Shown piece by piece: positions 54,419 to 63,275 of a DNA stretch of 64,000 nucleotides. Below the pieces are notes generated by a model. The model made no database searches. It worked only from the letters and a program-made list of their open reading frames with translations, and was not told the DNA's origin. Both the position numbers and the translations under genes were made by a program. This DNA is from Nitrospira sp. (GTDB lineage Bacteria; Nitrospirota; Nitrospiria; Nitrospirales; Nitrospiraceae), in assembly GCA_018242725.1 (NCBI GenBank), contig JAFEBI010000012.1, positions 62,001-126,000 on the forward strand, written 5' to 3'. The number at the start of each line of letters is the position of its first letter. Positions within the stretch are counted from its first letter, which is position 1.

Positions 54419-54841
54419 ATGCCTGGAAAGTTTTTATTAGAGGTTGTGACACCGGAAAAGCTTCTCTTGAGTCAGCAAGTGGATGAAGTCATTGCTCCTG
54501 GCTCCGAGGGCGAATTCGGGGTGCTGCCCGGGCATTGTCATTTTCTATCGACCCTCAAGATCGGTGAACTCCGTTATCGCGTCGATCATGAGACTCATTC
54601 GATGGCGGTGCTTTGGGGGTTTGCTGAAGTGACTCCCACCAAAGTGACCATCATGGTCGAGGTTGCCGAAAAAGCCGAAGATATCGATGTGGAGCGGGCC
54701 ACCGCCAAGGTGGCCGACGCTGAGCGGCGACTTCAGGCAGGCGGTTTGCCGTCTGAAGTCAAAGAGGCTCAGGTGAGTCTTGAAAAAGCTCGCCTCCGTA
54801 AAAAAATTGCCGAACGCGCCAGAAAAACAAGCCACGCCTAG
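54419..54841 (+). CDS. atpC: F-type ATP synthase epsilon subunit
   Basis: A 140-residue epsilon subunit: N-terminal beta sandwich (LEVVTPEKLLLSQQVDEVI, GSEGEFGVLPGH) and the two C-terminal helices that can inhibit ATP hydrolysis. GAAGGAAGAGAG precedes the ATG. The 124-base gap from atpD is gene-free. A terminator-like hairpin follows about 80 bases downstream. Confidence 0.95.
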   Translation: MPGKFLLEVVTPEKLLLSQQVDEVIAPGSEGEFGVLPGHCHFLSTLKIGELRYRVDHETHSMAVLWGFAEVTPTKVTIMVEVAEKAEDIDVERATAKVADAERRLQAGGLPSEVKEAQVSLEKARLRKKIAERARKTSHA

Positions 54842-54923
54842 CCGATCGATTCATTTTCTGCATCCTTTCAATTCATCAATTTAGAATAAGGCAGTGCAGA
54901 GCGTACCCCTCGGTCTCATCTCA

Positions 54924-54966
54924 CCTGACCGGCAGAGTGTTATCAGCCCTGCAGGTCAGGAACTTT
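54924..54966 (+). terminator. Terminator-like hairpin downstream of atpC
   Basis: CCTGACC (54924-54930) pairs with GGTCAGG (54954-54960), with an inner CAG/CTG pairing (54933-54935 with 54949-54951), and the sequence continues AACTTTTA. The internal bulge and modest T-run make it weaker than a textbook terminator. It is convergent with the DUF3365 gene and could serve both strands. Confidence 0.45.
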
Positions 54967-55038
54967 TACTGAGCTGCTGTCTATTCCCCCAGTGGGGGAT
55001 CTCTGTTCAGCGGCGACTGCGTCCCGTCAGTTGGTTGA

Positions 55039-55635
55039 CTATTGCCCCAATTGAATACTGATCACGATCGCACCCATGACATCGTTGATCTTGAAGTCTC
55101 GCTTTGGGCTGTCGGGGTGTGCATTGTGACACCCGATACAAGCCTGGGTGACGGCCAGATCTGCATACACTGCTTCATAATATCGAGTGTTGCCTACCTT
55201 CGTGACCCCAGTGTAGGGACGGTTGGGTTGCGTCAAAATAGTACCCAGCCCGATACTCTGTAGAGGGTTTGTTGGGATATTACGCTTGTTGATCGGCCAC
55301 AAGCTGATCAGCTGGTACTGAAACCCTAAACCCTTCTTACCGACATGCCGGCCAGATTCCAAGAGAAATTGGGCTGGCAGAGGCAAGGTATTCATCTCTT
55401 CCCAGTTTTCCGAGGCGACGACGACCCCTTTCGCTTGCATGCGCTCAACGACGTCTCTGGTATACAGATCTCGATCCGCCTCGATGACGGCATGAATGTA
55501 ATCGGCCACTGTGTCCATTGGCAAGTTGATCGCTGTTGTTTCAGGCAAGGTGCGGGCCGGCCATAGAGCGGTCGCCCCTCCTATTGCCAATCCTAGTGCG
55601 ACGCTACACAGCGACATTGTTTTGTAGGATGTCAT
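55039..55635 (-). CDS. Exported DUF3365-type haem-binding protein
   Basis: A 198-residue protein with a signal peptide (residues 1-~27) and one c-type haem motif CIGCH at ACIGCHNAHPD near the C-terminus. The DUF3365 (Tll0287-like) fold is indicated by the ALWPARTLPE-type N-terminus and the RYYEAVYADLAVTQACIGCH stretch. Such proteins are thought to sense redox state or gas through haem, or carry electrons in the periplasm. AAGGAGG lies six bases before ATG 55635. Confidence 0.82.
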   Translation of the reverse strand: MTSYKTMSLCSVALGLAIGGATALWPARTLPETTAINLPMDTVADYIHAVIEADRDLYTRDVVERMQAKGVVVASENWEEMNTLPLPAQFLLESGRHVGKKGLGFQYQLISLWPINKRNIPTNPLQSIGLGTILTQPNRPYTGVTKVGNTRYYEAVYADLAVTQACIGCHNAHPDSPKRDFKINDVMGAIVISIQLGQ

Positions 55636-55656
55636 ATCGACCTCCTTGTTATGCAC

Positions 55657-56003
55657 GCGGGCGGACCGCCGGAATGGTCGCAGCTCGCGAGCAGATGAAA
55701 TATGCAGGAGCTCAAGCTGAACAATCGGTGTGGCAGCAGGCCAGCGAAGCCCAATACAGGATCAGTTTGAGAACCAAGACGAACAGAAGATAGGCGCGTG
55801 TTACGGAAGGCTTCTTTGAGGAGCAAACAGTCGTGGGAAGGTACCAACAACATGGCCCCGTTCCCCCGTGAGCATAAGATGACACGTCCGCACGGTCATA
55901 TCATAGAAAGCATACTCCCCCGTCCGCCAGATTGTCCAATTGCCGGTATCTGGTTGGGGCAGCAAGGAACGAGCAGCGTCGGTCGGCTTGCTCTTGCAGG
56001 AAA
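55657..56003. other. Gene-free stretch between DUF3365 and Anbu genes
   Basis: About 350 bases between two minus-strand genes. I see no supported gene. It should contain the promoter of the DUF3365 gene, but no clean -35/-10 pair stands out. Confidence 0.35.
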
Positions 56004-56774
56004 TCAGGAAGATGTATCGGAGCAGGTTTGAGACGAAGATCTGGTATTGCGGGGAAGCGAGTCGAGTAGGCGATCAATCCACTTTGACGGCAGTTGTTCC
56101 ACTGATTCACAAATGCGGGATTGCCACCAGACGGCAATCTCGGCGAGATCTTCTTTCTGAAAACGGTGCTCGATGATGTCAAAGGTATCGTGGCGATAGA
56201 GGACGACATCGAGCGGATATTCAACGCTCGTCGAGCTGGTACGGGTGGCGTCGAACGCCAGGAAGCCCACCTTCATGGCGAGGTCCATGCTGGAGTCATA
56301 GTGTAATACGCGATCGAGGAGCGGTTTCCCATAGCCTGTCTCTCCAATAATACAATAAGGGGTCCCTTCACTCACTTCGACCCAATTCCCCTGTGGGTAG
56401 ATAAGGAAGAGTTTATGCTCCTTGTCATTTTCCAATTGCCCCCCCACGAGGGCGTGAAGATTGAAAATCAGGCCCGCTTGATCGAGTGCCGTACGGTCTT
56501 CTTCTGCCACGCGGCGAATCTGTGCGGCAAACACGTTGACCGCTTTGAATAACTTGTCGAAAGTCTGATCGCCCTCGTTAATGGCCTCGTCAAAATACGT
56601 GACGGCCTTGTCTCGAACGGACCGGAGCCCAGATGTCATCAAAAACATCGAGTGACGGCCATGCTGATGAATCGAAACCTTTCCTGCGGTGATGCATTCT
56701 GCGCCCGTCGTGACTCGGGTATCGGCAATCCCGACGAGCCCGTCCTCCACCTTCATCCCTAAACAAAAGGTCAT
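56004..56774 (-). CDS. Anbu (ancestral beta subunit) proteasome-type peptidase
   Basis: A 256-residue Ntn-hydrolase of the Anbu/BPH class. The mature enzyme starts at Thr2 (MTFCLGMKVEDGLVGIADTR); Asp and Lys in the usual proteasome positions follow (ADTRVTTG, CITAGKVSIH). Anbu is known to self-assemble into a helical peptidase-like particle, with unclear substrate. The gene overlaps the alpha-E gene by four bases; an ATP-grasp gene lies upstream. This alpha-E / ATP-grasp / Anbu arrangement is the conserved form and suggests a peptide-ligation or tagging pathway. A transglutaminase-like gene, often present, is not seen here. Confidence 0.88.
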   Translation of the reverse strand: MTFCLGMKVEDGLVGIADTRVTTGAECITAGKVSIHQHGRHSMFLMTSGLRSVRDKAVTYFDEAINEGDQTFDKLFKAVNVFAAQIRRVAEEDRTALDQAGLIFNLHALVGGQLENDKEHKLFLIYPQGNWVEVSEGTPYCIIGETGYGKPLLDRVLHYDSSMDLAMKVGFLAFDATRTSSTSVEYPLDVVLYRHDTFDIIEHRFQKEDLAEIAVWWQSRICESVEQLPSKWIDRLLDSLPRNTRSSSQTCSDTSS

Positions 56775-57757
56775 TGTGCCTCCGCTCCGACGATGGTGCT
56801 GTGATTGTGAATTGGACGAGGGGCAAAGAACGTCTCATAAATGGCATCCCCGATGAAATTGATCTGCCCTTGAAACCGATCCAAGAATTCGTGCAGTCCT
56901 CCGGTGAGGCAATCCTCAAGATCGCCGAAGTCCAACTCAGCGCGCAATCGCCCCAGCCGCTTTTCGGCGTGGTTCTGATACGCTCCGTGCTCGGCCCCGG
57001 AGATCGCGTGCAGAGAGTCCTCACTCTTGATCAGGCAGTAGCGGATGGCTCGAGGGAAGGTGGAATCCAGAATTAAAAATGCCGTGACATCGTCGGGGGC
57101 GATACGACCAAAACGTTTATAATACATTTCCAGGGCGCTGGCTGATTTCAACAGCGCGGACCATTGGATGATATCGAATGGGGTCCCGACTTCATCGACC
57201 GTCGGCAACAGCATGAAATACTTCACATCAAGAATACGTGAGGTCTTGTCTGCCCGCTCGAGCAAACGACCGAGGCGAGCAAAATGCCACCCTTCTCCAT
57301 GTGACATGGTGGCATCGGTAATCCCCAAAAACAGGTGACTATTCGCCTTCACTTCGGTCAAAAACGTATGAAGACTTTGTCTGGACCAACCGTTTGAAAG
57401 GGCGTCTCTGACCATCAGATAAAAGCGATTGACCTGTTCCCACATGTCGCTAGAGATGACTTCTCGGACGGATCGGGCATTCTCTCTAGCAGCCACGAGG
57501 CAAGACAGAATCGAATTGGGATTGGCGGGATCAGCTAAGAGGAACTGAATTACGGTTTCTTTCGTAGGCTTTCCATACCGCCCGGCGAAACTCTCGTGAT
57601 CTCCCGTCGTGAAGACCAACGGCTCCCACTGCTCCGTTGTGCCTCGAGGAAGATCGAGGGTCATGTTGAGGTTGACTTCGATGAAACGGGCGTAGTTTTC
57701 AGCCCGTTCAATGTAGCGATTTAACCAATAAATGGAGCTGGCGACCCGGCTCAGCAC
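56771..57757 (-). CDS. Alpha-E domain protein (DUF403)
   Basis: A 328-residue helical protein. N-terminal LSRVASSIYWLNRYIERAEN and later SHGEGWHFARLGRLLERADKT match the alpha-E family. It is consistently paired with circularly permuted ATP-grasp proteins and Anbu, and is proposed to act in peptide modification. The start is GTG 57757; the stop overlaps the Anbu start by four bases. The upstream ATP-grasp gene ends 73 bases before it. Confidence 0.87.
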   Translation of the reverse strand: MLSRVASSIYWLNRYIERAENYARFIEVNLNMTLDLPRGTTEQWEPLVFTTGDHESFAGRYGKPTKETVIQFLLADPANPNSILSCLVAARENARSVREVISSDMWEQVNRFYLMVRDALSNGWSRQSLHTFLTEVKANSHLFLGITDATMSHGEGWHFARLGRLLERADKTSRILDVKYFMLLPTVDEVGTPFDIIQWSALLKSASALEMYYKRFGRIAPDDVTAFLILDSTFPRAIRYCLIKSEDSLHAISGAEHGAYQNHAEKRLGRLRAELDFGDLEDCLTGGLHEFLDRFQGQINFIGDAIYETFFAPRPIHNHSTIVGAEAQ

Positions 57758-57830
57758 GATTCATCAGCTCCCGTGTGTTGAGCAGAGACATGAGCAATGA
57801 CACGAGCTTGTTCGTATGTCATGGCGGCCT

Positions 57831-59261
57831 TCATGACAAAACCCAGGTGTCTTTATTACCCCCGCCTTGCGACGAATTTACCACGAGAGAGCCTTTCCGC
57901 AATGCTACGCGGGTCATGCCTCCCGGCAATACAGATACGTTGCGGCCATACAAGACGTACGGACGGAGATCGACATGACGCCCCTCCAGATGATCGTCTA
58001 CTAATGTGGGTACGCGAGAGAGGGCCAAGGTTGGTTGGGCGATGTAGTTCCGGGGATCCGCTTCAATACGCCGCGCACAGTCGTCGCGCTCCTGCTTGGA
58101 CGCGTGAGGCCCGATCATCATGCCGTAGCCGCCGGCTTCATTGGTGGTTTTTACGACCAGCTGCTCCAAATGCTCCAAGACATAGGTCCGATCTCGTCGA
58201 TCCGAGCAGAGATACGTCGGAACATTGGGAAGTATCGGTTCCTCCGCAAGGTAATAATTGATGATCTTTGGGACATAGGCATAAATGGCCTTGTCGTCCG
58301 ACACGCCGGTACCGGGAGAATTGGCCAGTGCGACCCGACCTCTCTTGTACGATTCCATGAGACCCGGGACCCCAAGCAAGGAATCACGACGAAACGCCAG
58401 TGGATCCAAGTAATCATCATTAATACGTCGGTAGATGATGTCGACGCGTTGGGATCCTTTGGTCGTGCGCATGTGGACAAATCCATCTACTACGATAAGA
58501 TCATTGGCTTCGACCAATTCCACTCCCATCTTTTGGGCAAGCAGCGAGTGTTCGTAATACGCAGAATTGAAGATGCCGGGCGTGAGAATCACGATGGTTG
58601 GGTCGGGAAGCTCTGAAAGGGAACGAAGGGTTTCCAAGAGTTGACTCGGATACCCATCAACCGGCCGCACGCGATAGGCTTCGAACAACTCAGGGAACGT
58701 CCGTTTCATGACTTGTCTTGCCTCCAACACATAGGCCACACCGGACGGGCACCGGGTGTTGTCTTCGAGGACGTAATAACGACCATCGCTGATTCGGACG
58801 AGATCGATTCCGGCAATATGGCACCAGATGCCGCGCGGTGGGCGTAGACCTATGCACGGTTGCAAGAAGCTTTTGCTGGTATAAATCAGCTCGGCGGGAA
58901 TCACTCCATCTTTGAGAATCTTCTGATCGTGGTACACATCGTTGATAAATAAGTTCAATGCGCGGATGCGTTGACAAAGCCCGGAGTCGATTCGCTCCCA
59001 ATCCGACGCCGTAACGATTCGAGGCACGATGTCGAATGGGAAGATCTGCTCATGCCCGTTCTCGCTCCCATAGATGCTGAAGGTCATTCCCATGTTGAGA
59101 ATGACACGTTCTGCCGCTTCCTGGCGTTTCCGGAGCTCTCCTTCCGGCAATGACGCAAATTTCTTGAGCAATAGGGTACTTCCGGGCCGCGGTTGTCCCT
59201 TATCTTCGTACAGTTCGTCGTAAAATCCCTCAGGATCGTATTGTGAAAAGCGCATACCCAT
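57831..59261 (-). CDS. Circularly permuted ATP-grasp protein (DUF404/DUF407)
   Basis: A 476-residue protein of the circularly permuted ATP-grasp type. FINDVYHDQKIL, GIDLVRISDGRYYVLEDNTR and YRRINDDYLDPLAFRRDS are family landmarks, and VVKTTNEAGGYGM has the glycine-rich loop of ATP-grasp enzymes. It is expected to make peptide or amide bonds using ATP. It is the first gene of the three-gene unit with DUF403 and Anbu. Confidence 0.9.
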   Translation of the reverse strand: MGMRFSQYDPEGFYDELYEDKGQPRPGSTLLLKKFASLPEGELRKRQEAAERVILNMGMTFSIYGSENGHEQIFPFDIVPRIVTASDWERIDSGLCQRIRALNLFINDVYHDQKILKDGVIPAELIYTSKSFLQPCIGLRPPRGIWCHIAGIDLVRISDGRYYVLEDNTRCPSGVAYVLEARQVMKRTFPELFEAYRVRPVDGYPSQLLETLRSLSELPDPTIVILTPGIFNSAYYEHSLLAQKMGVELVEANDLIVVDGFVHMRTTKGSQRVDIIYRRINDDYLDPLAFRRDSLLGVPGLMESYKRGRVALANSPGTGVSDDKAIYAYVPKIINYYLAEEPILPNVPTYLCSDRRDRTYVLEHLEQLVVKTTNEAGGYGMMIGPHASKQERDDCARRIEADPRNYIAQPTLALSRVPTLVDDHLEGRHVDLRPYVLYGRNVSVLPGGMTRVALRKGSLVVNSSQGGGNKDTWVLS

Positions 59262-59447
59262 ATGCCTGGTTCCAAGAGCCGCACCCTAACAAAACGACTC
59301 ACAGGCTTCAACTGCTGCGGGGAAGAGCCAGGTGACGACGGAGAGGAAAACAAAGTTGTTCATGTGGTTCTCGCATTACGGGCGAAACACGTCGCCTGCA
59401 CGAGCAGATTGCATTTAACCGGTGGTCTTTAGTAGCGTGTGCTGCTC

Positions 59448-60452
59448 ATGATCACGGAATTTCTCATCACAGCCGGAGAGCAGCCTAAGCGGCTGGATAT
59501 CTTTCTCGTCGGGAGAGAGCGAGACGCTTCCCGGTCGGCGCTGCAGCGATTGATTGAACTGGGTCGTATACGGGTCAATGACCTGGTCGTGAAGCCAAGC
59601 CACAAGATCAAACCCGGAGACCGGATCACCATGGATGTCCCGAAGCCGGAACCGCTCTCCCTCCAGGGAGAGGCCATCCCGCTTCAGGTCTTGTTCGAGG
59701 ATGATTCCCTGCTCGTCTTGAATAAGCCTCCCGGCATCGTGGTGCATCCAGCGCCAGGAAATTGGAGCGGGACGCTGGTGAATGCGCTCTTGCATCACTT
59801 CCAAACTTCGGGTGGGACCATTTCGACAATTGGTGGAAAGGAACGTCCTGGGCTGGTTCATCGTTTGGACAAGGAAACTTCCGGCGTCATGGTCATAACC
59901 AAAACCGATACCACGCACCGAGCCCTTGCCGCCCAGTTCAAGCTCCACACCATTACAAGAGTCTATGAAGCGCTGGTCTGGGGAATTCCTAAAAAGGGGC
60001 GGGGGGTGATCGAACTCGCCATTGGGCGAGATAGTAAGGACCGAAAGAAATTCTCATCAAGGACAACGAGTCCCAAGGAATCGGTGACAGAGTATGCGGT
60101 GAACCGACGCTTCGGTAAAGTGGCCTCGCATGTCTTACTCTATCCGAAAACCGGAAGGACTCATCAGTTGCGGGTGCATCTGACCTCGTTGGGCCATCCT
60201 ATTTTGGGCGATCGTACCTATGGAAGCAATAAAGTAATGGCACTTGCAGGCATCGAGATCCCACGGGTGATGCTTCATGCTCGGACGTTGGGTTTTACCC
60301 ATCCAGGGACCGGCACGAGAGAGGAGTTTACGCGGCCGTTCCCGGCTGATATGGAGCAGGTGATGCACGCACTCGAGCGACTGAATATACTGGAAGGTCG
60401 GACGCCGGCTGGCGCAACGACTGTCAGAACAACCGACGAGGAGTTATGCTGA
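59448..60452 (+). CDS. rluD: RluD-like 23S rRNA pseudouridine synthase
   Basis: A 334-residue RluA-family enzyme. An N-terminal S4 RNA-binding domain (RSALQRLIELGRIRVNDLVV) is followed by the catalytic motif HRLDKETSGVMVITKT with the active Asp, and RTHQLRVHLTSLGHPILGD. It most likely modifies 23S rRNA in the helix 69 region, though RluA/RluC specificity is not excluded. ATG 59448 is chosen over GTG 59439. A small gene overlaps its end. Confidence 0.9.
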   Translation: MITEFLITAGEQPKRLDIFLVGRERDASRSALQRLIELGRIRVNDLVVKPSHKIKPGDRITMDVPKPEPLSLQGEAIPLQVLFEDDSLLVLNKPPGIVVHPAPGNWSGTLVNALLHHFQTSGGTISTIGGKERPGLVHRLDKETSGVMVITKTDTTHRALAAQFKLHTITRVYEALVWGIPKKGRGVIELAIGRDSKDRKKFSSRTTSPKESVTEYAVNRRFGKVASHVLLYPKTGRTHQLRVHLTSLGHPILGDRTYGSNKVMALAGIEIPRVMLHARTLGFTHPGTGTREEFTRPFPADMEQVMHALERLNILEGRTPAGATTVRTTDEELC

Positions 60453-60868
60453 TTGGGGAAGTGTTGGACGCGATAGGGGGTCTCAGCGCACATGTCAAAA
60501 TCTATGCAGCAACCCTTCCCTCCATCGTGCATTTGAAGACAATCCCGTCCGGCGTGAAACCTTCCCTAGAGGCTATCGACAACTATGAAGTGATTGTCTC
60601 TCGAGCACGACGCCAGAGTGTCGGTACTCCATATCGGGCGCTCAATGAATCATTGGTATGCTCGCTGGAGGCCTTCGAGCAGGGGAATTTGATAGGTGCC
60701 GTCCAAGCGCTTCTTGCAATAATCGACCAGCTCGAACGCATGCACCAAGATCATGAGATTGCGGTCGGACGAATGGACGAGAAACGACTCACGGAGTACC
60801 GCGCGGCCCTACGAAAAGTGCTTCCTGGCAACCAGCCGGAACTGGCGGAGACAAGTGGAAGCATGTAA
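60446..60868 (+). CDS. Protein of unknown function overlapping rluD
   Basis: A 140-residue soluble helical protein (ALNESLVCSLEAFEQGNLIG, AVQALLAIIDQLERMHQDHE). No family recognised. GAGGAG precedes ATG 60446, which lies within the end of rluD, so translation is coupled. No signal peptide or membrane segment. Confidence 0.65.
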   Translation: MLIGEVLDAIGGLSAHVKIYAATLPSIVHLKTIPSGVKPSLEAIDNYEVIVSRARRQSVGTPYRALNESLVCSLEAFEQGNLIGAVQALLAIIDQLERMHQDHEIAVGRMDEKRLTEYRAALRKVLPGNQPELAETSGSM

Positions 60869-60934
60869 GCCGCCGTTGTGAGCCCTGAGCGTGTTGGATG
60901 GGCGCAACTCGCAACTGGAAGCTTGGAAACGCGG

Positions 60935-61114
60935 CTAGTGGCCCATCTTTGGTCCTAAGGCATTGGATCCGGTCGTGACCAGCTTGAACCGTGCGACGTT
61001 CCCACAGTGGGGACACTTTCCACGAACCGTTTCAGCGTCGAGTATCTCATACTCATCCGCTCGTAACCACATGAGTTGGAAGCATTTAGGACAGGTACGG
61101 ACTTGCGTTGACAT
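60935..61114 (-). CDS. Small zinc-ribbon protein
   Basis: A 59-residue protein with two CxxC knuckles (VRTCPKCFQLMW and GKCPHCGNVARF), typical of a zinc ribbon. GAGG lies just before ATG 61114; the longer frame to 61192 overlaps the acetyltransferase gene start and is not used. Function unknown. Confidence 0.7.
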   Translation of the reverse strand: MSTQVRTCPKCFQLMWLRADEYEILDAETVRGKCPHCGNVARFKLVTTGSNALGPKMGH

Positions 61115-61163
61115 TGGTTTCCTCGTACACTTCAGATCAATCCGAGGGGTACTGTAGTATAAG

Positions 61164-61595
61164 ATGCCTCCAACCCTCAAGCCTGCTGTCACCTATTCTC
61201 ATCACGAACTTCCTGAAGCGTCCCAGCTGGTGGGTCTCTTTCGGCAGGCTCCATGGGCAAAGGACCGATCCCTGGATGACGCCAAAGAAATGCTCCAGCA
61301 TACGGACCTCACCATCTGTGCATGGGACGGTAAGAGGCTGATTGGATTTGGGCGGGTTCTCACCGATTTTATCTACCGGGCAACGATCTGGGATGTCATT
61401 GTCGACCGGGCCTATCAAGGCCAAGGCGTGGGAACCGAAATCGTCAAGCGGATTCTCCACCATCCACAACTGCAGCGGGTCGAGCTCTTTTGGCTCTGTA
61501 CCAGGCGTCCTGGTTTCTATGAGCGACTCGGCTTCAGTTCCAAGGAACAGACCGGTCTAGTCTGGAGTCGAAGCAAGAACAGTCGCCTTGAGTAA
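61164..61595 (+). CDS. GNAT-family N-acetyltransferase
   Basis: A 143-residue GNAT enzyme. The acetyl-CoA loop is VDRAYQGQGVGTEIVKR and the C-terminal strand has FYERLGF. The substrate cannot be deduced. It is divergent to the zinc-ribbon gene with ~50 bases between. Confidence 0.85.
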   Translation: MPPTLKPAVTYSHHELPEASQLVGLFRQAPWAKDRSLDDAKEMLQHTDLTICAWDGKRLIGFGRVLTDFIYRATIWDVIVDRAYQGQGVGTEIVKRILHHPQLQRVELFWLCTRRPGFYERLGFSSKEQTGLVWSRSKNSRLE

Positions 61596-61676
61596 GAAGA
61601 GCGGTACAAAGGTTGCCGTCTCTTCATCTTAGCGGTGAGCGGATACTGTGCGGTCGTCTCCGCCTCTGCTCGAGGT

Positions 61677-62306
61677 TCAGAAGAACATCTTTCCGCCAAA
61701 TAAGAACCCAAATGAAGAGGCGTTCCAGTCATTGTTCTGACCACCGGTGCCGGTCGTATGCCCATCGTTCCGCTTATAGGCCCATTCCACATTGAGGGCA
61801 AACCGTTCGTTGAGCCGGTAATCAGTCCCCCATCCCAGTCGCCAGGCGAAGGTATTGCTCGGGCTGATCCGAATGGCGGTGTCCTCACCAAAACTGTTGA
61901 TGTTTACGCCAAAACTCATATTCACATATGGGATGAACCGGCCTAATTTTGCAGGGCGTATTTCAAGCGTCGGCAGCACGGATACTGTATCCTGATGCCC
62001 GAGATCCACATCCGGTCCCTCAATGCTCACTCCATGCCGCTCCCATTCGAGCATCATTCCGACTAAAAGCCAGGTATTGATACTGTACAAGCCTTGAAAA
62101 TTGACAAGCGGCCCGATCGACGTTGCCGTACCGTCGGAGAGCTGTTGGGTCAGTGGGGAAAATCCGACTCGAAACCCGAGTACCCACCTACCGGGTTCCG
62201 TTCCTCCAAACTCTTCTGCGGATGCGGTCGATGAAAGGGGGATCAGTGAGACAAACAGAACGAACAGCAGACCAGCCGTGAACTCCTTGATCCGTTGCCC
62301 ACGCAT
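61677..62306 (-). CDS. Outer-membrane beta-barrel protein
   Basis: A 209-residue exported protein: signal peptide (residues 1-~31, ending ASAEE), alternating strands (RWVLGFRVGFSPL, WLLVGMMLEWERH, FIPYVNMSFGVN, FAWRLGWGTDYRL) and a C-terminal Phe in LFGGKMFF as needed for BAM-dependent insertion. It resembles OmpW/OprF-type eight-stranded barrels, without a firm family. A strong GGAGGTG precedes ATG 62306. Confidence 0.8.
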   Translation of the reverse strand: MRGQRIKEFTAGLLFVLFVSLIPLSSTASAEEFGGTEPGRWVLGFRVGFSPLTQQLSDGTATSIGPLVNFQGLYSINTWLLVGMMLEWERHGVSIEGPDVDLGHQDTVSVLPTLEIRPAKLGRFIPYVNMSFGVNINSFGEDTAIRISPSNTFAWRLGWGTDYRLNERFALNVEWAYKRNDGHTTGTGGQNNDWNASSFGFLFGGKMFF

Positions 62307-62417
62307 ACAACACCTCCATTCCTCTATTGTGAGGAAAGCCTTGGGTCTATCGACCCATCAAGGACCAGTGAATGTTGCTCATGACATGATCATACGCTGC
62401 ATGATCTCGCGAGAGGG

Positions 62418-63260
62418 TCAAGAAGATGCCTCATGGGAGTGCGCGACTCCTGTGCGCCTCACACGCTTGGGTGAGAGAAGGACGGCAATAAAAAATATTG
62501 CGGTCGCCAATAACACAATTGCCGGTCCTGACGGAATGTCCCAGATGGCCGACACCAAGACTCCGAATACCGACGTCGTAATTCCGATGGCGGCCGAATA
62601 TAGTGTCAAGGTTGTGAGGCTGTGTGTCAGTTGATAGGCTGTCGACGCCGGAATCAGAATCATGGCAAAGACGAGAATGGCACCGACCGTCTTGAGTGAG
62701 ACCACGACGGTCAATGCAACGAGGGTCAGCAGCAAAAAAAACATCTGCCGAGCGGGAATTCCAGAAGCTTCGGCCATTTCTTGGTCGAAAGCAATAAAAT
62801 ACAGTTCTTTGGCAAACAGGAGCAGGAGGCCCAACACCAACACGCTCAAGGTCCCGATGATGCGCAGTTCCTCAGGCGTGACGGAGAGCACGCTGCCGAA
62901 GAGATAGCCGTACACTTCCGCATTGTAGGTCTTCATCAGTCCGATAAAGAGGATTCCTAGTGCCATCGTCGTTGTGTACAGAATACCGATGGAGACATCC
63001 AGTTTCATTCTGCCACGTTCTTCAACCCAGCCTGTAATCCAGACCGTGGCCAAGCCAAAGAGAATGGCCAGCAACAACGGGGGCCACCCTATCAGATAGC
63101 CAAGTGCCACTCCTGCAAAGGCAGCGTGGGACGTTCCCGCACCGACGAAGGCAAGCCCCCGGAGGACGACAAACACGCCGATCACAGAGCAGAGCCCGCC
63201 CACCATCGCCGCAGCGAGGAGAGAGCGTTGCATGAAATCATAGGCGAGGAGATCGAGCAT
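62418..63260 (-). CDS. Metal ABC transporter permease (ZnuB/MntB-type, ABC-3 family)
   Basis: A 280-residue permease with about eight membrane helices. Family landmarks: LRGLAFVGAGTSHAAFAGVA and the mid-protein GYLFGSVLSVTPEEL, which interacts with the ATPase. Transport of Zn2+, Mn2+ or Fe2+ is inferred from the family. The ATPase gene lies 15 bases upstream on the same strand. Confidence 0.9.
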   Translation of the reverse strand: MLDLLAYDFMQRSLLAAAMVGGLCSVIGVFVVLRGLAFVGAGTSHAAFAGVALGYLIGWPPLLLAILFGLATVWITGWVEERGRMKLDVSIGILYTTTMALGILFIGLMKTYNAEVYGYLFGSVLSVTPEELRIIGTLSVLVLGLLLLFAKELYFIAFDQEMAEASGIPARQMFFLLLTLVALTVVVSLKTVGAILVFAMILIPASTAYQLTHSLTTLTLYSAAIGITTSVFGVLVSAIWDIPSGPAIVLLATAIFFIAVLLSPKRVRRTGVAHSHEASS

Positions 63261-63275
63261 AATCCGTCATTACTA

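Noticed and set aside
55798-56031. Plus-strand open frame of 77 codons between DUF3365 and Anbu genes
   Set aside because: It has no ribosome site, runs into the Anbu gene on the other strand and has no recognisable feature.
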